This document shows, piece after piece, positions 34,682 to 43,182 of a DNA stretch of 64,000 bases. The position numbers and the translations under genes were made by a program. The stretch lies in contig NZ_JBHUWD010000027.1 in assembly GCF_042670205.1 (NCBI RefSeq), forward strand, positions 3,474 through 67,473, given 5' to 3'. Below the pieces are notes generated by a model. It saw nothing but the letters and a program-made list of their open reading frames with translations. It did no database searches and was not told the origin of the DNA. Origin of the DNA: Luteimicrobium sp042670205. Lineage in GTDB: Bacteria > Actinomycetota > Actinomycetes > Actinomycetales > Cellulomonadaceae. Each line of letters opens with the position of its first letter. The first letter of the stretch is position 1.

Positions 34682-35815
34682 ATGAACGGCCCCGCTGCCC
34701 CCCGGCTCACCCGCCCGACCGTCCCCGTCCCCGGCGCGCCGCGCGCAGGCGACGCCGGGACGCGGTCCCCGGACCGCCGGAGCCTGCGCGGGACGTGGCC
34801 CGGGCTCGCGGCCTGCGCAGCCGCCGCGGCCGTCGTGATCGGCGCCCACGCGCTCGTCCCGGTGCTGTCCGTGCCGGTGCTCGCGCTCGTGCTCGGGATC
34901 GTCGTCAGCACGGTCCTCCGGGCCCGTCCTGCCGGCTCCCTCTCGCTGGCCCGGACGCACCCGGGGGCGGCCTGGGCCGCCAAGCACGGCCTGCGGACCG
35001 GCGTCGTGCTGCTGGGTCTCCAGCTCTCGCTGCCCCAGGTCCTCGCGCTCGGCTGGCGCGGCCTCACCGTCGTCGCCGTGACCGTCCTCACGACGCTCGG
35101 CGGGACCCTCCTGCTCGGCCGGGCGCTCCGGCTGCCCCGTGCGACGAGCCTCCTGGTCGGCACGGGCTTCGCGATCTGCGGGGCCGCCGCCGTCAGCGCC
35201 ATGAAGGGCGCCGTCGACCCCGACGAGGAGCACGACGACGACGCCGCCGCGGCCCTCGCGCTCGTGACGATCTTCGGCTCGCTCGCCATCGTCGTCCTGC
35301 CGTGGCTCGTCGGTGTCCTCGGGCTCGGGGACCACCGGGCCGGGCTCTGGATCGGCGCGAGCGTCCAGGAGGTCGCGCAGGTCGTCGCGGCCGCCGGCGC
35401 CGTGTCGCCCGCGGCTCTCGCGGTCGCGACGGTGACCAAGCTCGCCCGCGTCGTGCTCCTGGCGCCGCTCGTCGCGTGCGCCGGTGTCGCGGTGACCCGG
35501 TCGCGCCGTCGTGCTGCCGCCGCCGGCGAGCGAGGAGCCGCGACGACGGCCCGGCGGGCCGCACCCGTGCCGCTCTTCGTCGTGGGCTTCCTCGCGGCGG
35601 TCGTGGTGCGATCGCTCGGCGTCGTGCCCGACGCCGTCGTGCACCTGGCGACCGAGACGTCGAACGTCCTGTTCGCCGCGGCGCTCTTCGCGATGGGCCT
35701 CGCGGTCGACGTGCGCGAGCTCGTCCGCACCGGCGGCCGGGTCGTCGGGCTCGGCGCGGCGAGCGCCGGGCTGGCCACGGCGGTGGCGCTCGGCGCCGCG
35801 GTCGTGCTGGGCTGA
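34682..35815 (+). CDS. yeiH: YeiH/UPF0324 family putative sulfate exporter
   Basis: 377 residues with about 10 membrane segments. The family motif GTGFAICGAAAVSAMKGAV is clear, as are AWAAKHGLRTGVVLLGLQLSL and ASVQEVAQVVAAAGAVSP. The C-terminal part has ETSNVLFAAALFAMGLAVDVRELV. ATG 34682 has GGAGG upstream. The family is annotated as sulfate exporter; good biochemical proof is lacking. With the LysR regulator it may respond to sulfite or oxidised sulfur compounds. Confidence 0.88.
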   Translation: MNGPAAPRLTRPTVPVPGAPRAGDAGTRSPDRRSLRGTWPGLAACAAAAAVVIGAHALVPVLSVPVLALVLGIVVSTVLRARPAGSLSLARTHPGAAWAAKHGLRTGVVLLGLQLSLPQVLALGWRGLTVVAVTVLTTLGGTLLLGRALRLPRATSLLVGTGFAICGAAAVSAMKGAVDPDEEHDDDAAAALALVTIFGSLAIVVLPWLVGVLGLGDHRAGLWIGASVQEVAQVVAAAGAVSPAALAVATVTKLARVVLLAPLVACAGVAVTRSRRRAAAAGERGAATTARRAAPVPLFVVGFLAAVVVRSLGVVPDAVVHLATETSNVLFAAALFAMGLAVDVRELVRTGGRVVGLGAASAGLATAVALGAAVVLG

Positions 35816-35855
35816 CCGTGTCGGCCGCGGCGCGGGCGCGCGCGGCGGAGGCGTT

Positions 35856-35885
35856 TTGGCGCTGCCCGGTCCCGTCCGGTAGTGT
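35856..35885 (+). promoter_or_regulatory. Predicted tRNA-Gln promoter
   Basis: TTGGCG (35856-35861) and TAGTGT (35880-35885) are 18 nt apart, placing transcription start about 60 nt before the tRNA-Gln gene. No coding sequence intervenes. Confidence 0.55.
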
Positions 35886-35953
35886 TCTCGGTCGGTAGGA
35901 GTCCTCGGGACAGCCTCTCGGAGAGAGGTGTCGGACGAGGATGAATACCCCCA

Positions 35954-36025
35954 TGGGGTATGGTGTAATTGGCAGCACGAGTGATTCTGGTTCACTTAGT
36001 CTAGGTTCGAGTCCTGGTACCCCAG
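35954..36025 (+). tRNA. tRNA-Gln (anticodon CTG)
   Basis: 72 nt. The acceptor TGGGGTA pairs with TACCCCA, including the U1-A72 pair typical of tRNA-Gln. The anticodon stem AGTGA/TCACT encloses loop TTCTGGT with anticodon CTG (reads CAG). The T-arm is CTAGG TTCGAGT CCTGG. CCA is not encoded. Confidence 0.95.
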
Positions 36026-36119
36026 CGGAGAACGCTCCGCTTCCGGTGGTCATGACCATGGGAAACATGCGGTAGAGTTCTCAACCGGCAGGTGAACGCG
36101 AAGCGCTCACCGGTCACAG

Positions 36120-36192
36120 GCCCCCATCGTCTAGCGGCCTAGGACGTCGCCCTCTCACGGCGGTAACACGGGTTCAAATCCCGTTGGGGGTA
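36120..36192 (+). tRNA. tRNA-Glu (anticodon CTC)
   Basis: 73 nt. The acceptor GCCCCCA pairs with TGGGGGT. The anticodon loop CTCTCAC has anticodon CTC (reads GAG), and the T-arm is ACGGG TTCAAAT CCCGT. CCA is not encoded. A TAGAGT box at 36073-36078 suggests its own promoter. It lies near gltX, whose product charges it. Confidence 0.95.
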
Positions 36193-36197
36193 CAAGC

Positions 36198-36233
36198 GAG
36201 GCCCGGTCATCCGACTCAGGATGGCCGGGCCTC
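36198..36233 (+). terminator. Terminator after tRNA-Glu
   Basis: GAGGCCCGGTCATCC (36198-36212) pairs with GGATGGCCGGGCCTC (36219-36233), 15 bp with one U-G pair and a 6-nt loop, starting 6 nt after the tRNA. Confidence 0.8.
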
Positions 36234-36401
36234 TCTCGTGCCCGGATGTCGTTCCTCAGGCGTGGGGGAAGGCGCGTGGCGGAGGCGGCGCGCGCGGGGG
36301 CGTGTCGAACGCCCCGGAATCAGCCTGGATGGGTAAACTGCCGCACGCGTCCCCACCTGTCCGCCCCGTCCCCGACGCCCGCTCGACCCTGAGGAGCTGC
36401 G

Positions 36402-36572
36402 ATGCCCGGCAAGGCGAAGACGGTCCTGATCTGGTTCGTCGTGGCGTTCCTGGTCTACGCGATCGTCAAGAGCCCCGACAAGGCCGCCGACGTCATCAAG
36501 GGGATCGGGGACGTGATCGTCCAGGCGTTCGAGGGGATCGGCAACTTCTTCTCGGCGCTCGTCGGGAAGTGA
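36402..36572 (+). CDS. Small single-TM membrane protein (56 aa)
   Basis: ATG 36402 has GAGGAG upstream. The protein starts MPGKAKTVLIWFVVAFLVYA: a basic start, then one membrane helix (residues 8-21). An amphipathic segment with regularly spaced Gly, Ile and Val follows (AADVIKGIGDVIVQAFEGIG and NFFSALVGK). It is too short for many gene finders, but codon usage, ribosome site and position 16 nt before the PH-domain gene support it. Function unknown; it could assist or regulate the adjacent membrane protein. Confidence 0.8.
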   Translation: MPGKAKTVLIWFVVAFLVYAIVKSPDKAADVIKGIGDVIVQAFEGIGNFFSALVGK

Positions 36573-36588
36573 CCCAGGGCGTGGCCGC

Positions 36589-37575
36589 GTGACCTGGCAC
36601 GACGACGGCGAGGACCGCCACCACGACCCTCGGGCCGCGGCGGTGCTCAAGCAGATCGTTCTGCCCGCGGAGCGCGTCGTCGTCGCGAGCCACCGGCACT
36701 GGGCCTCCGTCGCGGAGCCCGCCGCGACCGCGGTGCTCGGGCTGGTGGTCGCCGCGCTGCTCGTCATGGTCGTCGAGCACGCCTTGCAGGTGGACGCGAG
36801 CCTCCTCTGGTGGCTGGCGCTGATCCCGGTCGGTCGCGCGCTCTACCGTGTCTTCGAGTGGCGTCTGGAGTGGTTCGTCGCCACGGACAAGCGCTTGCTC
36901 CTGACGTCCGGGTTCATCTCGCGCAAGGTGGCGATGCTGCCGCTCGGCAAGGTGACGGACATGAGCTACACCCGCAGCCCGATGGGCCGCGTGCTCGGCT
37001 ACGGCCGGTTCGTGCTCGAGTCCGCCGGGCAGGACCAGGCGATGCGCCGGATCGACTGGGTCGCGCACCCCGACGCCACCTATCGCAGCATCTGCGACAC
37101 GCTGTTCGGCGGCGAGGTCCCCGTGCCCGGTGTGACGCCGCGACGCTCCGGGCCGGCCCGCCGCGGGGGTGCGTCGTCGCGCGCCGCGGAGCGCCCGGCG
37201 CCCGTCGTGGGGGCGGGCGAGGCGGGGTACTCGTCCGCGCCGACGGGCGAGCTTCCCGCGGTCCCGCCGCCACCGCCGCCGTCCTTCGCGCCCACGGGGT
37301 CGGCGGGCTCGCGCGCGATCCCCCCAGCACAGCCCGGCCCTCCGGCGCCCGTCCCGCCCGCGCCCGCACTGTCGGGGGACACGGTGAGTCCCGCGTCCGG
37401 CACGCCGTCCGACGGAGGGAAGGCCGCGCCTCGGCGCGCGACCGGAGTGCCGCTCGAGCCGGCCTCGTGGCCGGCGTCGGAGAGCATGCCGGCCGGGATG
37501 CTGCCGCCGAACCTGCCCCGGCGGGGCAGGTTCGGCGACGGGGTCACTCGCCGGCGCGGGCGAGCACCTCGGTGA
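36589..37575 (+). CDS. PH-domain (bPH2/YdbT-like) membrane protein
   Basis: 328 residues. Two hydrophobic segments lie near 45-65 (PAATAVLGLVVAALLVMVV) and 70-83. A bacterial PH-like domain (bPH_2/DUF304) then covers about 90-165: FVATDKRLLLTSGFISRKVAML, LGKVTDMSYTRSPMGRVLGYG and GRFVLESAGQDQAMRRIDWV. From residue 170 onward it is a low-complexity Pro/Ala/Gly/Ser tail. GTG 36589 follows the small gene by 16 nt. The last 32 nt overlap the end of ndgR on the other strand. Role unknown; likely a membrane adaptor. Confidence 0.82.
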   Translation: MTWHDDGEDRHHDPRAAAVLKQIVLPAERVVVASHRHWASVAEPAATAVLGLVVAALLVMVVEHALQVDASLLWWLALIPVGRALYRVFEWRLEWFVATDKRLLLTSGFISRKVAMLPLGKVTDMSYTRSPMGRVLGYGRFVLESAGQDQAMRRIDWVAHPDATYRSICDTLFGGEVPVPGVTPRRSGPARRGGASSRAAERPAPVVGAGEAGYSSAPTGELPAVPPPPPPSFAPTGSAGSRAIPPAQPGPPAPVPPAPALSGDTVSPASGTPSDGGKAAPRRATGVPLEPASWPASESMPAGMLPPNLPRRGRFGDGVTRRRGRAPR

Positions 37576-38263
37576 GGCGGTTGGCCGCGGCCGCGACGGC
37601 GGGCGCGTGGAGACGTCCGGGCTGACGCGAGAGGCGCTCGACCGGGCCGGAGATGGAGACGGCGGCGACGACGCGGCCCGCCTGGTTACGGACCGGCGCG
37701 GAGACCGACGCGACGCCGAGCTCGCGCTCGCCGACCGACTGGGCCCATCCCCGCCTCCGGACGCCCGAGAGGATCGTCGCGGTGAACTTGGCGTCCCGCA
37801 GCCCGCGGTGGAGCCGGTCCGGCTCCTCCCACGCGAGGAGGATCTGCGCGGCGGATCCGGCACCCATGGTCAGCGTCGCGCCGACCGGGATCGAGTCGCG
37901 CAGCCCGACGGGCCGCTCGGCCGTCGCGACGCAGATGCGCAGGTCGCCCTGACGCCGGTAGAGCTGGGCGCTCTCGCCCGTGTGGTCCCGGAGCGCGGTG
38001 AGCACCGGGTTGGCCGCGGCGAGGAGCCGGTCCTCACCCGCGGCGGTCGCGAGCTCGTTGAGCCGCGGGCCGAGCACGAACCGCCCCTGCATGTCCCGCG
38101 ACACGAAGCGCAGGTTCTCGAGCGCGACCGCGAGCCGGTGCGCCGTCGGCCGGGCGAGCCCGGTCGAGACGACGAGCTGGGCCAACGTCGCAGGTCCGGC
38201 CTCGAGAGCGCTCAGGACGGACGCGGCCTTGTCGAGCACGCCGACTCCGCTAGTATTGTCCAT
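37544..38263 (-). CDS. ndgR: IclR family regulator of leucine biosynthesis (NdgR/LtbR type)
   Basis: 239 residues. The N-terminal winged helix is VLDKAASVLSALEAGPATLAQLVVSTGLARPTAHRLAVALE, and the IclR effector domain is roughly 75-239. Divergent placement next to leuC identifies it as the orthologue of Streptomyces NdgR and Corynebacterium LtbR, which control leuCD, leuB and related genes. Its ATG 38263 lies 6 nt after AGTATT on its own strand, so it is probably leaderless. That -10 sits next to the dyad at 38280, implying autoregulation. Confidence 0.92.
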   Translation of the reverse strand: MDNTSGVGVLDKAASVLSALEAGPATLAQLVVSTGLARPTAHRLAVALENLRFVSRDMQGRFVLGPRLNELATAAGEDRLLAAANPVLTALRDHTGESAQLYRRQGDLRICVATAERPVGLRDSIPVGATLTMGAGSAAQILLAWEEPDRLHRGLRDAKFTATILSGVRRRGWAQSVGERELGVASVSAPVRNQAGRVVAAVSISGPVERLSRQPGRLHAPAVAAAANRLTEVLARAGE

Positions 38264-38294
38264 AGGCCGAATACTGGCGTCTCAGCCGCTGAGA
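38252..38294. promoter_or_regulatory. NdgR operator region between ndgR and leuC
   Basis: TCTCAGCCGCTGAGA (38280-38294) is a perfect 6-bp dyad with a 3-nt centre. Beside it, AGTATT (38252-38257) and AATACT (38270-38275) form a wider dyad over the ndgR start and -10. TAGTAT (38320-38325) is a good leuC -10 box, so the first dyad lies about 26-40 nt upstream of it, near the expected -35 region. Confidence 0.6.
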
Positions 38295-38390
38295 TGCAAA
38301 TGCGCCAAGATCCGGCACGTAGTATCGCCGCGCCGTCGACCGGTCGTCCCGGTCGACAGAGCGCACCCGAAGGAACGAGAGGACATCCCC

Positions 38391-39926
38391 ATGGCCGGCA
38401 CGCTGGCAGAGAAGGTCTGGCAGGCGCACCTCGTGCGCCGTGGCACCGACGGGTCGCCGGACCTCCTCTACATCGACCTCCACCTCGTGCACGAGGTGAC
38501 GAGCCCCCAGGCCTTCGAGGGCCTCCGGCTCGCCGGTCGCCCCGTGCGCCGCCCGGACCTCACGATCGCGACCGAGGACCACAACACCCCGACGCTCGAC
38601 ATCGACCTGCCGATCGCGGACGAGACCAGCCGCAAGCAGATCGACACCCTGCGCGCCAACGCGGCCGAGTTCGGGGTCCGGATCCACTCGCTCGGCGACG
38701 CCGACCAGGGCATCGTCCACCAGGTCGGCCCGCAGCTCGGCCTGACGCAGCCCGGTCTGACCGTCGTCTGTGGCGACTCGCACACCTCGACGCACGGCGC
38801 GTTCGGCGCGCTCGCGTTCGGCATCGGCACGTCCGAGGTCGAGCACGTGCTCGCGACGCAGACGCTCCCGCTCGCGCCGTTCAAGACCATGGCGATCACG
38901 GTCGACGGCGAGCTGCCGGCCGGGACCACGAGCAAGGACATCATCCTCGCGATCATCGCGAAGATCGGCACCGGTGGCGGGCAGGGCTACGTGCTCGAGT
39001 ACCGCGGCGAGGCCATCCGCAAGCTCTCCATGGAGGCGCGGATGACGATCTGCAACATGTCGATCGAGGCCGGCGCCCGCGCCGGCATGATCGCGCCCGA
39101 CGACACCACGTTCGACTACCTGAAGGGCCGTCCGCACGCGCCCGAGGGCGAGGACTGGGACGCCGCCGTCGAGTACTGGCGCACGCTGCGCTCCGACGAC
39201 GACGCCGAGTTCGACGCCGAGGTGGTCCTCCGTGCCGCCGACCTGGAGCCGTTCGTGACCTGGGGCACCAACCCCGGACAGGGCCTGCCCCTCTCGGCCA
39301 ACGTGCCGGTGCCCGCGGAGATCGCAGACGCCAACGAGCGCGTCGCGGCCGAGCGCGCGCTGGAGTACATGGGTCTCGAGCCGGGCGTCCCGCTCCGCGA
39401 CGTCAAGGTCGACACCGTCTTCATCGGCTCCTGCACCAACGGCCGCATCGAGGACCTGCGGTCGGTCGCCAAGGTCCTCAAGGGGCGCGAGAAGGCCCAG
39501 GACGTCCGCGTGCTCGTCGTCCCGGCGTCGGCGCGCGTGCGCCTCCAGGCCGAGGCCGAGGGCCTCGACGCCATCTTCAAGGACTTCGGCGCCGAGTGGC
39601 GCAACGCCGGCTGCTCGATGTGCCTCGGCATGAACCCCGACCAGCTCGCCCCGGGGGAGCGCTCCGCGTCGACGTCGAACCGCAACTTCGAGGGCCGCCA
39701 GGGCAAGGGCGGTCGCACGCACCTCGTGTCGCCGCTCGTCGCAGCCGCGACCGCGATCCGCGGCACGCTGTCCTCGCTCGCCGACCTCGACCTGCCGAGC
39801 GACGTCGACCTGACGACGTTCGACGGGTCGCCGCTCGACGGCGTCGGCGCGCCCGGGTTCGACGGCGACGCACCCGCCGTCGTGGACCTCGGTCTGCCCG
39901 TCCTGTCCGCCGGCCCGCAGGCCTGA
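38391..39926 (+). CDS. leuC: 3-isopropylmalate dehydratase large subunit
   Basis: 511 residues. It isomerises 2- to 3-isopropylmalate with a 4Fe-4S cluster; actinobacterial LeuCD may also act on citramalate. Aconitase-family motifs: VVCGDSHTSTHGAFGALAFGIGTSEVEHVLATQ with the first cluster Cys, IGSCTNGRIEDLR with the second, and NAGCSMCLGMNPDQL for the last. EGRQGKGGRTHLVSPLVAAATA is the C-terminal aconitase signature. ATG 38391 follows AGAGGA. leuD follows after 26 nt. Confidence 0.97.
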   Translation: MAGTLAEKVWQAHLVRRGTDGSPDLLYIDLHLVHEVTSPQAFEGLRLAGRPVRRPDLTIATEDHNTPTLDIDLPIADETSRKQIDTLRANAAEFGVRIHSLGDADQGIVHQVGPQLGLTQPGLTVVCGDSHTSTHGAFGALAFGIGTSEVEHVLATQTLPLAPFKTMAITVDGELPAGTTSKDIILAIIAKIGTGGGQGYVLEYRGEAIRKLSMEARMTICNMSIEAGARAGMIAPDDTTFDYLKGRPHAPEGEDWDAAVEYWRTLRSDDDAEFDAEVVLRAADLEPFVTWGTNPGQGLPLSANVPVPAEIADANERVAAERALEYMGLEPGVPLRDVKVDTVFIGSCTNGRIEDLRSVAKVLKGREKAQDVRVLVVPASARVRLQAEAEGLDAIFKDFGAEWRNAGCSMCLGMNPDQLAPGERSASTSNRNFEGRQGKGGRTHLVSPLVAAATAIRGTLSSLADLDLPSDVDLTTFDGSPLDGVGAPGFDGDAPAVVDLGLPVLSAGPQA

Positions 39927-39952
39927 CCCCGCTTCCCGGAAGGAAGAGACCC

Positions 39953-40591
39953 ATGGAGAAGTTCACCGTCCACACGGGCGTCGGGGTTCCGCTGCGCCGC
40001 AGCAACGTCGACACCGACCAGATCATCCCCGCCGTCTACCTCAAGCGCATCACGCGCAGCGGGTTCGAGGACGCGCTGTTCGCCGCCTGGCGCGGGGACC
40101 CGTCGTTCGTGCTCAACCAGGACGCCTACCGGACGGGATCCGTCCTGGTGGCGGGCCCCGACTTCGGCACCGGCTCATCGCGCGAGCACGCGGTCTGGGC
40201 GCTCAAGGACTACGGGTTCCGGGTCGTCCTCGCGTCCCGGTTCGCGGACATCTTCCGCGGCAACTCGGGCAAGCAGGGCCTCGTCGCGGGCGTCGTCGCG
40301 CAGGAGGACATCGAGCTCCTCTGGAAGATCCTCGAGACCAAGCCCGGCACCGAGGTGACCGTCGACCTCGTCGAGCGCACCGTGCACGCCGACGACATCA
40401 CCGTGCCGTTCCACATCGACGACTACACGCGGTGGCGCCTGCTCGAGGGCCTCGACGACATCGGCCTCACGCTGCAGCACGCCGACGAGATCTCGGCCTT
40501 CGAGGAGACGCGCGCCTCGTGGCGCCCGCGGACCTTGCCGGCGAGGCACCTGCCGACCGTCGAGATCGAGGCGGCGCGCCCCACGGCCTGA
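39953..40591 (+). CDS. leuD: 3-isopropylmalate dehydratase small subunit
   Basis: 212 residues. It is the swivelling domain partner of LeuC. PLRRSNVDTDQIIPAVYLKRI and GPDFGTGSSREHAVWALKDYGFRVV are diagnostic, as is FADIFRGNSGKQGL. ATG 39953 has GGAAGGAAG upstream. A strong hairpin after the stop ends the leuCD operon. Confidence 0.97.
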   Translation: MEKFTVHTGVGVPLRRSNVDTDQIIPAVYLKRITRSGFEDALFAAWRGDPSFVLNQDAYRTGSVLVAGPDFGTGSSREHAVWALKDYGFRVVLASRFADIFRGNSGKQGLVAGVVAQEDIELLWKILETKPGTEVTVDLVERTVHADDITVPFHIDDYTRWRLLEGLDDIGLTLQHADEISAFEETRASWRPRTLPARHLPTVEIEAARPTA

Positions 40592-40607
40592 GCGCCGCCC
40601 GACGCCG

Positions 40608-40645
40608 GGGCCGCCCGCGCACGTGAGTCACGTGCCGGGCGGCCC
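40608..40645. terminator. Terminator after leuD
   Basis: 19 nt (40608-40626) pair with 40628-40645 almost perfectly, with one bulge and nearly no loop. The stem overlaps the last codons of the convergent flavin oxidoreductase gene, so it serves both directions. Confidence 0.7.
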
Positions 40646-41509
40646 TTGCCGTACCCGGTCGAGGAGCGCCTCGGGCGTCACGGTCGCCGGGTCCCACCGC
40701 GACTCGACCCACCACGTCGCCCCGGCCGCGCCCAGCGCGTCGAGACGCTCGCGCGCACCCGCGGGGTCGTCGTCGGGCAGGATGCCCTGCAGAACGACGT
40801 CGAACGGCGCGTCGGCGGGCCGTTCGAGCCCGAGCTCGTCGCGCCGCGAGTCGAGCCACGCGACCAGGCTGGCGACGTCGTCGGGCGTGATGTCGTCGAA
40901 CGCGCGCTCGCCGCGCAGCTGGACCATGATGCCGTCGGCGCGCAGCGCCCGGTCGAGCGACCGGGCAGGTGGGCGGGAGGCGTCCCACACGCCGACGGGC
41001 CAGACGGGGACCCGGTGGCCGATCCCGGGACGCGCGAGAGGGCGGGGGAGGAACTGCATCTCGCCCGTGGTCGTGTGCGTGCCCGTGAAGGCGAACGCCC
41101 CGCCCGACCAGGCCTGGTCCAGGAACGCCAGGGCGTCGTCGAGGAGCTCGGCGCGCTCGCGGAGCCCGGTGAGCTGGCCCGGGACCGCGGTGAAGCCCGC
41201 GTCGTCGAGGACGCCGACGCCGACCGGGAGGACGAGCCGCCCGCGCGACAGGTGGTCCACGGTCACGGCCGGTCGGACCAGCTCCCACGGGCGTCGGCGG
41301 GGGAGCGCGAAGACCATCGCGCCGAGCGTGATCCGCGACGTCCGCGCCGCCGCGGCGCCGAGCACCGCCCACGGGTCGACCATCTCCTGGGAGCCGATGC
41401 TCAGGCCGTCCCAGGTGAACGCGCCGTCCCAGCCGTGCTGCTCCGCCTCGACCGCGAGGTCGACCGACTGTTCCGCCGTCGTCGTGCTCGCCACGATCCC
41501 GATCCGCAT
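40628..41509 (-). CDS. LLM class flavin-dependent oxidoreductase
   Basis: 293 residues, luciferase-like TIM barrel. The N-terminal IGIVASTTTAEQSVDLAVEAEQHGWDGAFTWDG and ARTSRITLGAMVFALPRRRPWELVRPAVTVDHLSRGRLVLPVGVG are standard for F420- or FMN-dependent members. TAGCGT ends 7 nt before ATG 41509. Actinobacterial relatives often use F420, but this cannot be told from the sequence alone. Substrate unknown; unrelated in function to leuD, with which it converges. Confidence 0.88.
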   Translation of the reverse strand: MRIGIVASTTTAEQSVDLAVEAEQHGWDGAFTWDGLSIGSQEMVDPWAVLGAAAARTSRITLGAMVFALPRRRPWELVRPAVTVDHLSRGRLVLPVGVGVLDDAGFTAVPGQLTGLRERAELLDDALAFLDQAWSGGAFAFTGTHTTTGEMQFLPRPLARPGIGHRVPVWPVGVWDASRPPARSLDRALRADGIMVQLRGERAFDDITPDDVASLVAWLDSRRDELGLERPADAPFDVVLQGILPDDDPAGARERLDALGAAGATWWVESRWDPATVTPEALLDRVRQGPPGT

Positions 41510-41834
41510 GGCACCGACGCTAGGCCGCGCCACCGACACGGGGCCTGAGGTCGACGGGTCGCCGGGCTGCCTGGTGAGAGGTACCTCGCGGGGAGGAGCG
41601 CTTCGCGAAGGAGGCGTCGGGGCGGGACGGGAATGAACGGGTGGTTCGTACGGTTCGTCCCCGCGTGTGGAGGTGCTGCGACGACGTCGTGCGTGCCGTG
41701 CGTGCCGGTACGGGCCGGGCTGCCGGGTGACGTACGGTGGTGCGCGGCCCGGCCGAGGGGAACGATGACCGGCGCCACACCGCGCCAGGCGCCCCTGTGC
41801 GCGCGAACGACGAGCTGTGGGTGACGATAGGCCT
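41510..41834. other. 325-nt gap between the LLM oxidoreductase and murA
   Basis: Besides the divergent promoters at each end, I see no gene or hairpin worth naming. A 63-codon frame (41633-41824) is rich in Cys and Arg, has no ribosome site and looks accidental. ACGATA (41824-41829) is 5 nt before the murA ATG and may be its -10. Confidence 0.5.
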
Positions 41835-43151
41835 ATGTCAGATCTGCTGTACGTCAACGGCGGCAACCCGCTCAAGGGGACCATCACCGTCCGGGGTGCG
41901 AAGAACTTCGTCTCGAAGGCGATGGTCGCGTCCGTGCTCGGCGAGACGCCGAGCGAGCTGCGCAACGTGCCGGAGATCCGTGACGTCAACGTCGTCACCG
42001 GGCTGCTCGAGCTGCACGGCGTCCGGGTCGACTCGGACCCGGTCGCCGGCACCCTGCGCCTCGACCCCCGCGACGTGGAGTCGGCGCACGTGGCCGACAT
42101 CGACGCGCACGCCGGGTCCAGCCGCATCCCGATCCTGTTCTGCGGCCCGCTGCTGCACCGCCTGGGAGAGGCCTTCATCCCCGACCTCGGCGGCTGCCAC
42201 ATCGGCGACCGGCCGATCAACTACCACCTCGACATCCTGCGGCAGTTCGGCGCGGTCGTGGACAAGCGCGAGCAGGGCATCCACATCCGCGCGCCTCGCG
42301 GTCTGCACGGCACCAAGGTCGAGCTCCCGTACCCGAGCGTGGGCGCGACCGAGCAGCTCCTCCTCACCGCCGTCCGCGCCGACGGGGTGACCGAGCTGTC
42401 GAACGCGGCGATCGAGCCCGAGATCATGGACCTCATCGCGGTGCTCCAGAAGATGGGCGCGATCATCTCCGTGGACACCGACCGGGTGATCCGCGTCGAG
42501 GGCGTCGACCGCCTCGTCGGCTTCCGGCACACCGCGCTGGCCGACCGCATCGAGGCAGCCTCGTGGGCGTCCGCGGCGCTCGCGACCGCCGGCGACATCT
42601 ACGTCAAGGGCGCCACCCAGCCCGAGATGATGACGTTCCTCAACACGTTCCGGAAGGTCGGCGGCGAGTTCGAGGTCGACGACGAGGGCATCCGCTTCTA
42701 CCACCCGGGCGGGGACCTCGACGCGATCGTGCTCGAGACCGACGTCCACCCCGGCTTCATGACCGACTGGCAGCAGCCGCTCGTCGTCGCGCTCACGCAG
42801 GCCAAGGGCCTCTCGATCGTGCACGAGACGGTGTACGAGAACCGCTTCGGGTTCACGGACGCGCTGCGCGGCATGGGTGCCACGATCCAGGTCTACAAGG
42901 AGTGCCTCGGCGGCCGACCGTGCCGGTTCGGGCAGCGCAACTTCCATCACTCCGCCGTGATCTCCGGCCCGACGCCGCTCGCGGCCGCCGAGATCGAGGT
43001 CCCCGACCTGCGCGGCGGGTTCAGCCACCTGATCGCCGCCCTCGCGGCGAAGGGGACGTCGACGGTGCGGGGCATCTCGCTCATCGACCGCGGCTACGAG
43101 CACTTCCAGGAGAAGCTCTCCGCGCTCGGCGCCGAGGTGGGGCGCGACTGA
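41835..43151 (+). CDS. murA: UDP-N-acetylglucosamine 1-carboxyvinyltransferase
   Basis: 438 residues. First committed step of peptidoglycan synthesis: transfer of enolpyruvate from PEP to UDP-GlcNAc. TVRGAKNFVSKAMVASVL has the Lys-Asn pair of the active site. LGGCHIGDRPINYHL carries Cys121, the residue alkylated by fosfomycin, so the enzyme should be fosfomycin-sensitive. TDVHPGFMTDWQQPLVVALTQA and YENRFGFTDALRGMGA complete the pattern. ATG 41835 is very close to a candidate -10 and has no ribosome site. Confidence 0.96.
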   Translation: MSDLLYVNGGNPLKGTITVRGAKNFVSKAMVASVLGETPSELRNVPEIRDVNVVTGLLELHGVRVDSDPVAGTLRLDPRDVESAHVADIDAHAGSSRIPILFCGPLLHRLGEAFIPDLGGCHIGDRPINYHLDILRQFGAVVDKREQGIHIRAPRGLHGTKVELPYPSVGATEQLLLTAVRADGVTELSNAAIEPEIMDLIAVLQKMGAIISVDTDRVIRVEGVDRLVGFRHTALADRIEAASWASAALATAGDIYVKGATQPEMMTFLNTFRKVGGEFEVDDEGIRFYHPGGDLDAIVLETDVHPGFMTDWQQPLVVALTQAKGLSIVHETVYENRFGFTDALRGMGATIQVYKECLGGRPCRFGQRNFHHSAVISGPTPLAAAEIEVPDLRGGFSHLIAALAAKGTSTVRGISLIDRGYEHFQEKLSALGAEVGRD

Positions 43152-43182
43152 ACGACGCCCCGGCCCGGTAGGCTGGTGCACC

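Noticed and set aside
41633..41824. 63-codon plus-strand gene before murA
   Set aside because: No ribosome site, Cys- and Arg-rich chance composition, and it would overlap the murA promoter.
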